Below, piece after piece: positions 8,780 to 17,775 of a DNA stretch of 64,000 nt (its first letter is position 1; each line of letters begins with the position of its first letter). The stretch is from Methanocorpusculum vombati (GTDB taxonomy: Archaea; Halobacteriota; Methanomicrobia; Methanomicrobiales; Methanocorpusculaceae). Both the position numbers and the translations under genes were made by a program. A model generated the notes under the pieces. That model searched no databases and was not told where the DNA came from. It worked only from the letters and a program-made list of their open reading frames with translations. The stretch is taken from the NCBI RefSeq assembly GCF_026891935.1, contig NZ_JAPTGC010000005.1:1-64000 (forward strand), written 5' to 3'.

Positions 8780-9391
8780 TCACCGCATGCTGAAATCAAA
8801 CACACAGAAGATACCGGAGCCGCTCTGCAGAACTCGTTCCAGACGGTACGAAACGATCACCTCTTCCTCCCCGGATATCACCCAGGGAACAAAGGAGGAA
8901 TCGGAAACTACCATGTGAACTGCGGAGTTCTCGTTCCCGTATCCGGGAAGGGTAAGACCGTATGGATCTGCGGTGAAAACTCCATCCCTCAGTTCAAGAA
9001 CAATGTTCTCTGCATACCGGTTGGCGGATCGGTACGTAAAGACCACCGGATAGTATGCGGTACCATCTATCTGAAATGCGGGATGCCCGCGCTCCATACT
9101 GAACCGTCCGTGCAGCGGACGGGAAAAGGTAAAGATAGAGGAGGGATGCTTCCCGGACGCATAGGTAAAGATTTTTCGGCCATAGACTCCGGTGTTCCCC
9201 GCTGCAAGAAAGCTGTCCAGATCATATTTGAATGCCGCAAACTGCCGGAGAATATTCTCATTCTGTGTACGTTCCAGATCCTCTGTGAACTGCGGCGCAG
9301 TATGAACCGCCCAGATACCAAGAGCGAGGATGATCATCACAAGAATCAGGGAAAACCCGATCACCTCGGAAACCGCATCATCACCACACAT
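8780..9391 (-). CDS. Archaeal type IV pilin-like protein
   Basis: A 203-residue protein with a short polar N terminus, the SEVIGFSLI motif and one hydrophobic helix (about residues 8-30), as in archaeal type IV pilin N-terminal (Pilin_N/DUF1628) proteins. The rest is a beta-rich extracellular domain. Its ATG shares one base with the stop codon of the pilin-like gene upstream, so the two are made together. A surface adhesion or minor-pilin role is inferred. Confidence 0.75.
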   Translation of the reverse strand: MCGDDAVSEVIGFSLILVMIILALGIWAVHTAPQFTEDLERTQNENILRQFAAFKYDLDSFLAAGNTGVYGRKIFTYASGKHPSSIFTFSRPLHGRFSMERGHPAFQIDGTAYYPVVFTYRSANRYAENIVLELRDGVFTADPYGLTLPGYGNENSAVHMVVSDSSFVPWVISGEEEVIVSYRLERVLQSGSGIFCVFDFSMR

Positions 9392-10071
9392 CAGGCAGCC
9401 TCAATCCGGTAGAGTACCTCCCGGACGGTCAGATTGACTGGTCCGGCAGTATCAAACGTCTGCACAAACATTTTCCCGAGAAGGGGGTCACCCGCAACGG
9501 AAACAGATGCATTGACGAACCGGCGTTCACGGATATTTTTCACACAAAACCTGAGCAGGATCGGATCCGTTTTGGAAACTTCCACCGCGGGGGACGCAAG
9601 AACAGGGATCGTAAGACAGACATCACCTCCACGGCGGGCAACGGACGGAGGAAGGATCACCGACCGTGTCCCACCGGTCAGAAGAGTAACCGCCCCGCAG
9701 TCGGATGACAGTACAAAACGCTCCGCATACCGAAACTCCGGGCCATAGGACAGTCTGAGCGGAGAATAGGATGACGCCGACTCATTGTCTGACACATGGA
9801 TCGCCGCATCCGAGATTCCGATGCTCAGAGTCCCTGCATCGATCATCACCGACCGGGCGTCACCGGGCTCTCCCGCAATCCACAGCAGATCCATTGCAAG
9901 TTTCATATCCGAAAACTGCACCGCAGCCGCCGCGGTGATATCCCGTTCCTTCTGCAGCTCTTCAGCAGGAACACCTCCTGCTGCCCAGATGGAAAAAACA
10001 ACCGCGATCAATGCAAGAATGCAGATGAACCCGACAACTTCAGAAAGCCCGTCATCCGCAGATGGGTGCAT
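9391..10071 (-). CDS. Archaeal type IV pilin-like protein
   Basis: A 226-residue partner of the next gene. It has a polar leader (MHPSADDG), the SEVVGFICI motif and a hydrophobic helix to about residue 33, then a beta-rich domain. The leader looks like an archaeal prepilin signal, but no classic basic residue precedes the hydrophobic stretch, so processing is uncertain. An AT-rich element (about 10096-10103, minus strand) is a candidate TATA box. No prepilin peptidase or pilus ATPase gene lies in the window. Confidence 0.72.
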   Translation of the reverse strand: MHPSADDGLSEVVGFICILALIAVVFSIWAAGGVPAEELQKERDITAAAAVQFSDMKLAMDLLWIAGEPGDARSVMIDAGTLSIGISDAAIHVSDNESASSYSPLRLSYGPEFRYAERFVLSSDCGAVTLLTGGTRSVILPPSVARRGGDVCLTIPVLASPAVEVSKTDPILLRFCVKNIRERRFVNASVSVAGDPLLGKMFVQTFDTAGPVNLTVREVLYRIEAA

Positions 10072-10178
10072 ATCAGAACTTTCCCGAAACCCGCAATATA
10101 ATTTTGCCTATCTTATGACAATGCAAATACTATTATTTCTGAAGAGATGCCCTGGATCATCATGACGGTGAAATGTAA

Positions 10179-10511
<333 letters not shown>

Positions 10512-10528
10512 ATGAGGTGAAGTAAACA

Positions 10529-10702
10529 ATGACAAAAGGCACACCATCAATGGGTCTGCGCAACAAGCACTCCCACATCATCTGCCGCCGCTGCGGAAAA
10601 CAGTCATTCCACGCCCGGCACGGTGTTTGTTCATCATGCGGTTTTGGCAAGAGTTCCAAGATCCGCGGATACAAATGGACGAAGAAAGCAGCAGATAACT
10701 AA
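10529..10702 (+). CDS. rpl37e: 50S ribosomal protein L37e
   Basis: A 57-residue ribosomal protein, found by translating from the ATG at 10529 to the TAA at 10700-10702. It has the zinc-finger cysteines C19, C22, C34 and C37 in [12 protein letters not shown] and GVCSSCGFG, and the conserved MTKGTPSMG start. GAGGTGA lies upstream. It sits 17 bases after the LSm gene and 12 before the purF paralog. Confidence 0.95.
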   Translation: MTKGTPSMGLRNKHSHIICRRCGKQSFHARHGVCSSCGFGKSSKIRGYKWTKKAADN

Positions 10703-10714
10703 AAAGGTTGTTGT

Positions 10715-12115
10715 ATGAGTGGTATTGCCGGCATCGTTGATTCTCGCGGTGTCGCCTACCCCCTGTATTACGCCCTGCACGCACTCCAGCACAGAGGTCA
10801 GGAGGCTGCAGGAATATCTACTTTTCACGAAAAGACTCTTCGGACCCACAAAGGTCCCGGCCAGCTCGCCGAAGTTTTTAACGAACAGATCTTATCCGGG
10901 CTTCCCGGCACGGTCGGCATCGGACAGGTTCTCTACACCCAGAAAGCCCACCGCGGCAGAATGGAAAACATTCAGCCGCTGAAGTTCTCGTTTCAGGGCC
11001 ATGAACTGTCCATTACCGTAAGTGTTGCACTGGTGCAGGACAACCGCGAGTCTCTTCGTGCAGAATATGAGGGGAAAGGGCACATCTTTTCAACGACCAC
11101 AAACGCAGAGCTGATTGCGGCGATGATCGCCCATGAGCTCATATCAGGAGCAGACGCAGAGGATGCGTTTGTCAATGCAATTCAGCGGCTGAAGGGGGCA
11201 TACGCAGGTGTTGCAATTCTGGACGGGGTACTGTACGCATTCCGTGATCCGCTGGGAACAAAACCGCTGTGTCTTGGAAAGACCGACAGCGGCTACATTG
11301 TTGCCTCGGAAAGTGTGGCAATCGACACACTGTCGGGAACATTCCTCCGTGACATCACACCGGGAGAACTGGTCACCATCACCGGGGACGGGGTGTCCGG
11401 CCGCCAGGTACTGACCGCGGACCACAAAGCATACTGCGTGTTTGAATATGTCTATACCGCACGCCCCGACTCGGTGATCGACGGCGTGCTGGTCTATGAC
11501 GCACGGCGGAGAATCGGCGAACGACTGGCAAAACATCCGGTCAAAGCCGATCTTGTTTCGCCGGTGCCGGACTCCGGCACAGCGTTTGCAACGGGTTTTG
11601 CGGATGCGTCCGGTATTCCTTACATGGAAGGACTCTTAAAGAACCGGTACGTCGGCAGAACCTTCATCATGCCTGCCCAGAGTCTGCGGGAGAATGCAGT
11701 GCGGATGAAACTCAATCCGGTGCGTCGCCACATCAGCGGAAAGTCCGTTGTCCTTGTGGACGACAGCATTGTCCGCGGCACGACCTCACTCCATATTGTG
11801 GACATGGTAAAAGAGTTCGGTGCAGCCGAAGTCCACATGCGCATCGGTTCAACGCCGATTGTTGCGCCCTGTTACTTCGGCGTGGACCTGCCTACCCGTG
11901 AGGAACTGATCGCAAACGGCAGATCGGTGGAAGAGATCCGCAAGATGATCCATGCAACAAGCCTTGAGTACATCTCGGCTGATGACCTGGTGGAGTCGGT
12001 AGGTATTCCCCAAGAAGATCTGTGTATGGCCTGTTCCTGCGGAGCATATCCGCTGGACATCCCGAACGAATCGTGTTGTGCGTGCCGCAGGATAACTCCG
12101 GCAAAAGAAAACTAA
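10715..12115 (+). CDS. PurF paralog with destroyed glutaminase site
   Basis: A 466-residue protein homologous over its whole length to amidophosphoribosyltransferase, but the N-terminal glutaminase catalytic residues are gone. The nucleophile Cys after Met1 is Ser2; the RY of GHVRY becomes LY (residue 73); the HNGN oxyanion loop is replaced by an unrelated stretch near 104-108 with two extra residues; the Asp of TTSD is Asn130. The phosphoribosyltransferase half looks intact: KNRYVGRTFIMP (309-320) and VVLVDDSIVRGTTS (345-358). The four [4Fe-4S] cysteines of the Bacillus-type enzyme (C241, C386, C437, C440) remain. It occupies the conserved LSm-L37e-purF locus. It may be an ammonia-using synthase, a regulator, or a partner of the intact copy at 28281-29690. 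Confidence 0.9.
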   Translation: MSGIAGIVDSRGVAYPLYYALHALQHRGQEAAGISTFHEKTLRTHKGPGQLAEVFNEQILSGLPGTVGIGQVLYTQKAHRGRMENIQPLKFSFQGHELSITVSVALVQDNRESLRAEYEGKGHIFSTTTNAELIAAMIAHELISGADAEDAFVNAIQRLKGAYAGVAILDGVLYAFRDPLGTKPLCLGKTDSGYIVASESVAIDTLSGTFLRDITPGELVTITGDGVSGRQVLTADHKAYCVFEYVYTARPDSVIDGVLVYDARRRIGERLAKHPVKADLVSPVPDSGTAFATGFADASGIPYMEGLLKNRYVGRTFIMPAQSLRENAVRMKLNPVRRHISGKSVVLVDDSIVRGTTSLHIVDMVKEFGAAEVHMRIGSTPIVAPCYFGVDLPTREELIANGRSVEEIRKMIHATSLEYISADDLVESVGIPQEDLCMACSCGAYPLDIPNESCCACRRITPAKEN

Positions 12116-12165
12116 GCAGCAGATATCTGCTGCAAATATTTTTTTCAATCAGTGTGTGTTGTACT

Positions 12166-13503
12166 ATGAATGAACGTGGTTTGTTTTCCAGCAGGATGGG
12201 ATTCATCCTTGCCGCCGCAGGGGCTGCAGTAGGTCTTGGAAATATCTGGAGGTTTCCCTACCTTGCAGCCGAGTACGGCGGCGGTATTTTTCTTCTGATC
12301 TATCTGATTCTCGTGGTGACGCTCGGATTCACCATTATGATAACCGAGATTGCCGTCGGTAGATCAACCGGAACGAGTGTGGTAACAGCATTTGCCCAGC
12401 TGAACCGAAAATATACGTTCATCGGGTATCTGTCACTGCTGGTTCCGCTGATTATTCTTCCCTACTATTCGGTCATCGGCGGATGGGTAATGAAGTATGC
12501 GGCGGTGTACTTCACCGGCGGCGCTGATGCAGCAGCGACGGACGGATTTTTCGGAGGATTCATTGCTCTGCCGCTTGAGCCGATTCTCTGGACCCTGATC
12601 TTTGTGGCACTTGCCTGTATTGTGGTGCTGTTCGGGGTGGAAAAGGGAATTGAACGGGCGAATAAAATCCTGATGCCGATGCTGATTCTGATGCTGATAG
12701 GACTTACGGCCTACTGTCTGTCCCTTCCGGGAGGAATGGATGGTCTGTGGTACTACCTTTACCCGGACTTTTCCAAGTTTTCGGCAGAGACAGTACTCGC
12801 CGCAATGGGGCAGGTCTTTTATTCGCTGACGCTCGGGTTCGGCGTGATGATCACCTATGGTTCGTATCTTGCAAAGAAGACCGATATGGAAAAGTCAGTG
12901 CGGACCATTGAAATTTTTGATACCGGCGTTGCGTTTCTTGCAGGTCTGCTGATTATTCCTGCGGTGTTTGTGTTCTCCGGCGGCAGTCCAGAAGCACTCG
13001 GGGCAGGACCCGGACTGATGTTTCAGGCACTGCCAAAGGTGTTTGATATGATGCCGTTCGGTTCGGTTGTTGCCGCTATCTTCTTTGTGCTGGTAGCGGT
13101 TGCAGCGCTGACCTCCTGCATCTGCATGCTTGAGGTGCCGGTTGCAGTGCTCGGGGACCGGTTCGGCGTGTCCCGGAAGATTGCGTCAGGACTGGTGTTT
13201 CTGTTTACGATGGCACTGGTCGTGCCGATCTCACTCGGGTTCGGTGTTCTTGACTGGATCAGCCTTGCCGGTATGTCACTGCTGGACATATTTGATTTCT
13301 TCAGCAACAGTATTCTTCTGCCGATTGTGGCGCTTCTCACCTGTATCTTCATCGGTTGGATTGTAAAACCGAAGGTGGTTATCGATGAGGTGAAACGCTC
13401 GTCGCTGTTCAAGGCAGAGCGGATGTATGTGGTGATGGTGAAGTTCATCGCACCGATCTGTATTGCGGCGATTCTGATCTATGGTCTGCTTTCGGTTCTC
13501 TGA
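12166..13503 (+). CDS. Sodium-dependent neurotransmitter-symporter family transporter
   Basis: A 445-residue SNF/NSS-family symporter with about eleven membrane helices. The first helix carries the family hallmark AAAGAAVGLGNIWRFPYLA, which lines the sodium and substrate sites. The substrate is probably an amino acid. The ATG at 12166 is used because the longer frame overlaps the purF paralog and the family begins a few residues before SSRMGFILA. The short C terminus is normal for prokaryotic members. Confidence 0.9.
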   Translation: MNERGLFSSRMGFILAAAGAAVGLGNIWRFPYLAAEYGGGIFLLIYLILVVTLGFTIMITEIAVGRSTGTSVVTAFAQLNRKYTFIGYLSLLVPLIILPYYSVIGGWVMKYAAVYFTGGADAAATDGFFGGFIALPLEPILWTLIFVALACIVVLFGVEKGIERANKILMPMLILMLIGLTAYCLSLPGGMDGLWYYLYPDFSKFSAETVLAAMGQVFYSLTLGFGVMITYGSYLAKKTDMEKSVRTIEIFDTGVAFLAGLLIIPAVFVFSGGSPEALGAGPGLMFQALPKVFDMMPFGSVVAAIFFVLVAVAALTSCICMLEVPVAVLGDRFGVSRKIASGLVFLFTMALVVPISLGFGVLDWISLAGMSLLDIFDFFSNSILLPIVALLTCIFIGWIVKPKVVIDEVKRSSLFKAERMYVVMVKFIAPICIAAILIYGLLSVL

Positions 13504-13597
13504 AAGCGGTACCCTTTCCCATTTTATCATCCGGACGAGACCCGCCGCACAAAACACGGCATCTTGATTACGGTGCAGCACCCTTCTACTTAGTATC

Positions 13598-14512
13598 ATG
13601 ATAACGGTACTGTCCGGCGGAACCGGCACGCCGAAACTCATCCGCGGACTCCGCCAGATTCTGCGGGACAATGAGATTACGGTGGTGGTCAACACCGCCG
13701 AGGATCTCTGGATGTCGGGTCTGTATGTTTCGCCCGATATTGATACAGTGCAGTATCTTTTTTCCGGACTGCTGAACACGGACAGCTGGTGGGGCATCCG
13801 CGGCGATTCGTTCGAGACGTTTCATGCAATGGAAAAACTCGGCTACACCGAACCTCTGCCGCTCGGCGACCGCGACCGTGCGACCAACATTACCCGTGCC
13901 GAGTTTCTGCGGCAGGGCATGACCCTGACTGCAGCGACGGAAAAAATTGCGAAAGCCTACGGGGTACAGGCAAAGATTCTCCCGATGTCCGATCAGGAGG
14001 TAACAACCTATGTCAGGACAGAGGACGGATCGCTGATGCATTATCAGGAGTACTGGGTGGGCCGGCGTGGCAATGTACCGATTACTGGAATCGTCCGGAA
14101 GACGGCGAATGATGCACCGCTTGCGGCAACGCCGGAGGTGATCGCAGCAATTACGGAGAGTGACGGGGTAATTATCGGGCCGTCAAATCCGGTGACGAGT
14201 ATCGGTCCCATTCTGGAGTGCGCCGGGGTCCGCGAGGCACTGCGGGAAAAGTTCACGATTGCGGTCAGTCCCTTTATCGGCAGACGGCCGGTCAGCGGCC
14301 CTGCGGCAGCACTGATGCAGGCATGGGGCTATGCGCCGACCTCCTACGGGACGTGGGAGGTGTACAAAGATGTCGTGAGCATGTTTATTCAGGACAAACG
14401 CGATACGGAGATTGACGTCCCGGGTGCGCACCGGCTGGATACGATGATGACGAATGAGAAGAAGGCTGAGTCCCTTGCGTGGGATCTGCTCTCCTACTTC
14501 CCGCGGAAATGA
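13598..14512 (+). CDS. cofD: 2-phospho-L-lactate transferase (F420 biosynthesis)
   Basis: A 304-residue CofD, which transfers the phospholactyl group from LPPG to Fo to make F420-0. The N terminus has the VLSGGTGTPKLIRGL motif; NTAEDLWMSGLYVSPDID and the IGPSNPVTSIGPIL segment are typical. F420 is the hydride carrier for the methanogenic pathway begun by the fwd operon. It starts about 95 bases after the transporter without a clear Shine-Dalgarno. Its stop codon overlaps the next start (ATGA). Confidence 0.94.
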   Translation: MITVLSGGTGTPKLIRGLRQILRDNEITVVVNTAEDLWMSGLYVSPDIDTVQYLFSGLLNTDSWWGIRGDSFETFHAMEKLGYTEPLPLGDRDRATNITRAEFLRQGMTLTAATEKIAKAYGVQAKILPMSDQEVTTYVRTEDGSLMHYQEYWVGRRGNVPITGIVRKTANDAPLAATPEVIAAITESDGVIIGPSNPVTSIGPILECAGVREALREKFTIAVSPFIGRRPVSGPAAALMQAWGYAPTSYGTWEVYKDVVSMFIQDKRDTEIDVPGAHRLDTMMTNEKKAESLAWDLLSYFPRK

Positions 14513-14925
14513 ATTCATTTGCGGTCTGCGGGATGATCTGTTCGGTCTGCTCCCGGCATCTGAAAAAGAACAATCCCTGCCCAGGTTGTGCATCGGATGA
14601 ACCTGGAAAACCGGTACACTGCAGAGACTGCGACATCTCCCGGTGTGCCGGTGAGAAGGGACTGCCCTTTTGTTTTTTGTGCGGAGAGTTTCCGTGCAGA
14701 CGAATACGAAATCTTGACAGAAGGTATGTCAGGCGGTATCGGGTGAGTCTTGCTGCCTTTGGTATCCGGGCAAAAGAGATCGGTGCCGAAAGTTTTCTTG
14801 CAGAGGAACTGCCGAGGTGGACGTGTGACTGCGGCGGGATTATTTCCCTGCATGATGGGGTGTGCAGGGAGTGTGGAAAAAATTACAGGGGTAAAATTTT
14901 TCAAAAGAATTATTTCCGCATCTGA
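14509..14925 (+). CDS. DUF3795-like cysteine-rich protein
   Basis: A 138-residue protein with about fifteen cysteines in CxxC-type pairs, beginning CGMICSVC and continuing CPGC, CRDCDISRC, CFLCGEFPC. This matches DUF3795, a predicted metal- or cluster-binding family of anaerobes. A second zinc-ribbon-like set (CDCGG and CRECG) ends the protein. It is coupled to cofD by an ATGA overlap; function unknown. Confidence 0.75.
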   Translation: MNSFAVCGMICSVCSRHLKKNNPCPGCASDEPGKPVHCRDCDISRCAGEKGLPFCFLCGEFPCRRIRNLDRRYVRRYRVSLAAFGIRAKEIGAESFLAEELPRWTCDCGGIISLHDGVCRECGKNYRGKIFQKNYFRI

Positions 14926-15494
14926 CACGGGATGCAGATATAGTTCCCCTCGATCTGTTTTGCAAGACCGTCCGCCACCTGCTCGCCGCAGACGGAACAG
15001 ACAACATTGTTGTAGATCTTTGCCTCCTGCGGCAGGGGCTGGACTGCTTCCTTGATCGTAAACAGTTTTTCCGCAGGCAAGGAAAGAATCTCATCCACAT
15101 GTGCATGTGCAAGACGGTGAAACTCCTCATCCTCGGCAGGTGTGGCCGAGCCGTCCATGATCTTTGGACGAAGCTCCACCATCCGTGTGTTCTTCGGAAC
15201 TGCATCGGGGACGGCAACAAGCCGGATGGATGTCTGAGTGTCGCGGCGGTAAAACGAGAACGCTGTTTTGCCCCAGTTGTGTACAAACAGATTGCCTTTG
15301 CCCGCTGTGCAGCCGAGCAGTACCTGAATGGCATCAACCGTGCAGGAGTCGGTCTCTGTGATTGCCACAATCTCCTCATCCTCGGAGAAGTGCAGGTCCA
15401 GTTTCTCTGCGGCAAGTTCGCAGGCTTTGTACCCGAGCGCAAGGCCGCCGCAGGCGTGACCGTGAAATGCTACAAGATCGGCGAAGTTTTTCAT
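14910..15494 (-). CDS. FmdE-like protein with C-terminal zinc ribbon
   Basis: A 194-residue FmdE-family protein. The N terminus has the diagnostic FHGHACGGLALGYKA; the family core ends about residue 135, and a zinc finger follows (CSVCGE and CIPCQ, about residues 166-191). The family name comes from a Methanosarcina protein copurified with formylmethanofuran dehydrogenase, but members are found widely and may be regulators or cofactor proteins. It overlaps the convergent DUF3795 gene by 16 bases and lies far from the fwd operon. Confidence 0.85.
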   Translation of the reverse strand: MKNFADLVAFHGHACGGLALGYKACELAAEKLDLHFSEDEEIVAITETDSCTVDAIQVLLGCTAGKGNLFVHNWGKTAFSFYRRDTQTSIRLVAVPDAVPKNTRMVELRPKIMDGSATPAEDEEFHRLAHAHVDEILSLPAEKLFTIKEAVQPLPQEAKIYNNVVCSVCGEQVADGLAKQIEGNYICIPCQMRK

Positions 15495-15613
15495 AGCAAC
15501 ATAGTCGCCGCTTCCTCCTATTAATAGTATTGATATGAAAATCTGTTAGTTTGTTTGGCCAATGTTTTTCCATACACTTATTATTCAGTATGAAAAAATA
15601 ATGAAGTGATAAC

Positions 15614-16765
15614 ATGAATGTGTGCCGCCGATCTCTTTCCCTCCTCGCAGGATGTGCTCTTGTTGTTCTTCTCTGCTTCACCGCAGGGTGTGTATCCACA
15701 CCCGGGCCTTCAGACGAACACACCCAGACCATCACCATAACCGACGCGTTCGGTCGCGAAGTTACCATCCCCGACAACCCGCAGAAAATTGCCGTATCTG
15801 GTTCGGGATCCATGCGGTACTTCGTGTATCTGAACACCGACCTTGACCGCATCGTTGCGGTTGACTATCAGGACAGCAGCCTCTTTACCCGATCAAACGA
15901 ACTGCGGCCGTATCTCCTCGCAAATCCGGCAATCAAGAACCGTGCAGAGCTCGGGTCAGCCATGGCGGTTGTTGACAACGAAAAACTTCTCGCATCGGGG
16001 GCCGAGGTTCTCTTCATGGGCGGCGCCAGCAGTTCACGGATTGAAGTTGCCGATGAGATCACCGCAAAGACCGGTATCCCGGTGGTGATGTTCTATGTCG
16101 GTGACTATGTCACCAAAGGGGATCAGATCCGTGAAACCCTCCGCATGCTCGGAAAGATTCTGCACGAGGATGCCCGCGCCGAAGAGATCATTGCCTACTT
16201 CGGATCCGTCGAGGATGACCTCAGGACCCGTGTCGTGAACGTATCTGACGCCGGGAAACCGACGGTGTATGTCTGCGGCATCTCCTACAACGGTGCCCAC
16301 GGAGCAGACGGAACCGATCCGAACTATCTGCCGTTCACTCTGCTTGGCGCAAAGAACGTTGCCTCCGGCATCGGTGAAACCAGTCAGACCGGATACGCGA
16401 AAGTTGCCAAGGAACAGATCCTTGCCTGGGACCCGGACAGGATCTTTGTGGACTTGGGAACCCTGACCGCTGCGGAAGGCGGGGCGCTTGCCGAGTTCCG
16501 GAATGATCCCTCCTACGCAGGACTTTCAGCGGTCAAGAACGGCGAAGTGTATGCGGTCAACCCGCACACCTCGATGAACGTAAACCATGAGACCAGTCTT
16601 GCAAACGCCTACTACATCGGCAAAGTCCTCTACCCCGAACAGTTCGCCGACATCGATCCGGCAGCAAAGGCCGATGAGATCTACCGGTTCGTGGTTGGTG
16701 CTCCGGTGTATGAACAGCTGAAATCACATGTCCAGAACCTTTCCTATCAGAAAGTGGAGTTGTAG
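15614..16765 (+). CDS. Metal/metallophore-binding lipoprotein 1
   Basis: A 383-residue periplasmic-binding-type lipoprotein of the TroA/FepB superfamily. The signal peptide ends at the lipobox TAGC (Cys26). The mature part starts with TITDAFGREVTIPDNPQK, the usual opening of FecB/BtuF-like domains. It is one of three paralogs feeding the permease and ATPase encoded at 20.1-22.0 kb. Close to its 3' end, 62 bases (16634-16695) are identical to the third paralog. A T7 run after the gene may end a short transcript. Confidence 0.88.
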   Translation: MNVCRRSLSLLAGCALVVLLCFTAGCVSTPGPSDEHTQTITITDAFGREVTIPDNPQKIAVSGSGSMRYFVYLNTDLDRIVAVDYQDSSLFTRSNELRPYLLANPAIKNRAELGSAMAVVDNEKLLASGAEVLFMGGASSSRIEVADEITAKTGIPVVMFYVGDYVTKGDQIRETLRMLGKILHEDARAEEIIAYFGSVEDDLRTRVVNVSDAGKPTVYVCGISYNGAHGADGTDPNYLPFTLLGAKNVASGIGETSQTGYAKVAKEQILAWDPDRIFVDLGTLTAAEGGALAEFRNDPSYAGLSAVKNGEVYAVNPHTSMNVNHETSLANAYYIGKVLYPEQFADIDPAAKADEIYRFVVGAPVYEQLKSHVQNLSYQKVEL

Positions 16766-16810
16766 ATCTCAAACTTTTTTTATCAGCTTATCTCTCCAAG
16801 GTGGAAATTT

Positions 16811-17638
16811 ATGAATGATGCAAGTAGCGAATGGAATGAACAGTATACGAAACAGGAACAAAACATTTCCTATCTTTCCAGTGCAGATCACTTCTCCCTG
16901 CAAAAACATGTAGACCGTATGGTACGGGACATGAACAGTAAAACATTTTCACGGATACAAGAACAACTCTCCCTTCTTTCCTTCCCTGCCGGATCAACCG
17001 TGCTTGATATCGGATCCGGACCGGGAACCCTTGCCGTTCCTTTAGCGAAAAGAGGATGTAAAGTAACCGTCGTTGAACCATCCATACCAATGGTCTCCGC
17101 GATGAAAACCTACCTGCAAGAATCAGGAGTAACCACAGACATCCAGGTCATCCCCAAACTCTGGGAAGAAGTAAAACCCGAAGAAATTGGAGTATTTGAC
17201 TATATCATCTCCTCATTTTCACTGGCAGTCCCCAACTTGTCCGATGCACTTGATAAAATGAACAACACGGCAAACCGGCAGGTACACATATTCTGGTTCT
17301 TGTCCAGTCCGCACTGGGAAACAGTACGCCGTGATCTCTGGCCAGAACTCTATGGAGAAGAGTTCATGGGAAAACCCCGATCCAATCTTGTCTGGAACAC
17401 GCTGTATCAGAAAGGAATTATGGCGAATCTGACCGTACATCGCATGAAGACAGAATATATCTACACCTCAGAAGAAGAAGCACTGGCACACTATTGGGAA
17501 CAGTTCCCCATAGTCAAAGAAGAACAAAAAGACATCATTGTGAATTATCTGAGAACACATCTAGTTCCCCTCAAAGATGGGAGGTATCAGTTCCCAGCAT
17601 TAGAACACTATGCACACATATGGTGGGATATAATTTGA
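16811..17638 (+). CDS. Class I SAM-dependent methyltransferase
   Basis: A 275-residue methyltransferase. The SAM-binding motif I is VLDIGSGPGTLAVPLA (about residues 61-76), followed by VTVVEPS and DYIISSFSLA. It has its own AAGGTGG ribosome site. It is inserted between two solute-binding-protein genes, and its codon use is visibly more A-rich than that of the flanking genes. A similar arrangement beside metal importers is known to me from anaerobes, suggesting modification of a metallophore or cofactor, but the substrate is unknown. Confidence 0.82.
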   Translation: MNDASSEWNEQYTKQEQNISYLSSADHFSLQKHVDRMVRDMNSKTFSRIQEQLSLLSFPAGSTVLDIGSGPGTLAVPLAKRGCKVTVVEPSIPMVSAMKTYLQESGVTTDIQVIPKLWEEVKPEEIGVFDYIISSFSLAVPNLSDALDKMNNTANRQVHIFWFLSSPHWETVRRDLWPELYGEEFMGKPRSNLVWNTLYQKGIMANLTVHRMKTEYIYTSEEEALAHYWEQFPIVKEEQKDIIVNYLRTHLVPLKDGRYQFPALEHYAHIWWDII

Positions 17639-17740
17639 TAAAACAACATTCACAGATTATTTGGTAATAAATGGAATTAAGGTTATGACAAGACCGGGCA
17701 CATGTACGTATTAAAAAACTCATTTTTTCATACCAAATAG

Positions 17741-17750
17741 TATATATTTA
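17741..17750 (+). promoter_or_regulatory. TATA box for binding lipoprotein 2
   Basis: TATATATTTA lies 26-35 bases upstream of the ATG at 17776. With the usual archaeal spacing of about 25 bases, transcription would begin almost at the start codon, giving a nearly leaderless mRNA. No ribosome site is visible between. Confidence 0.55.
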
Positions 17751-17775
17751 ATACTGTGGGCGAAGACATACTTTT

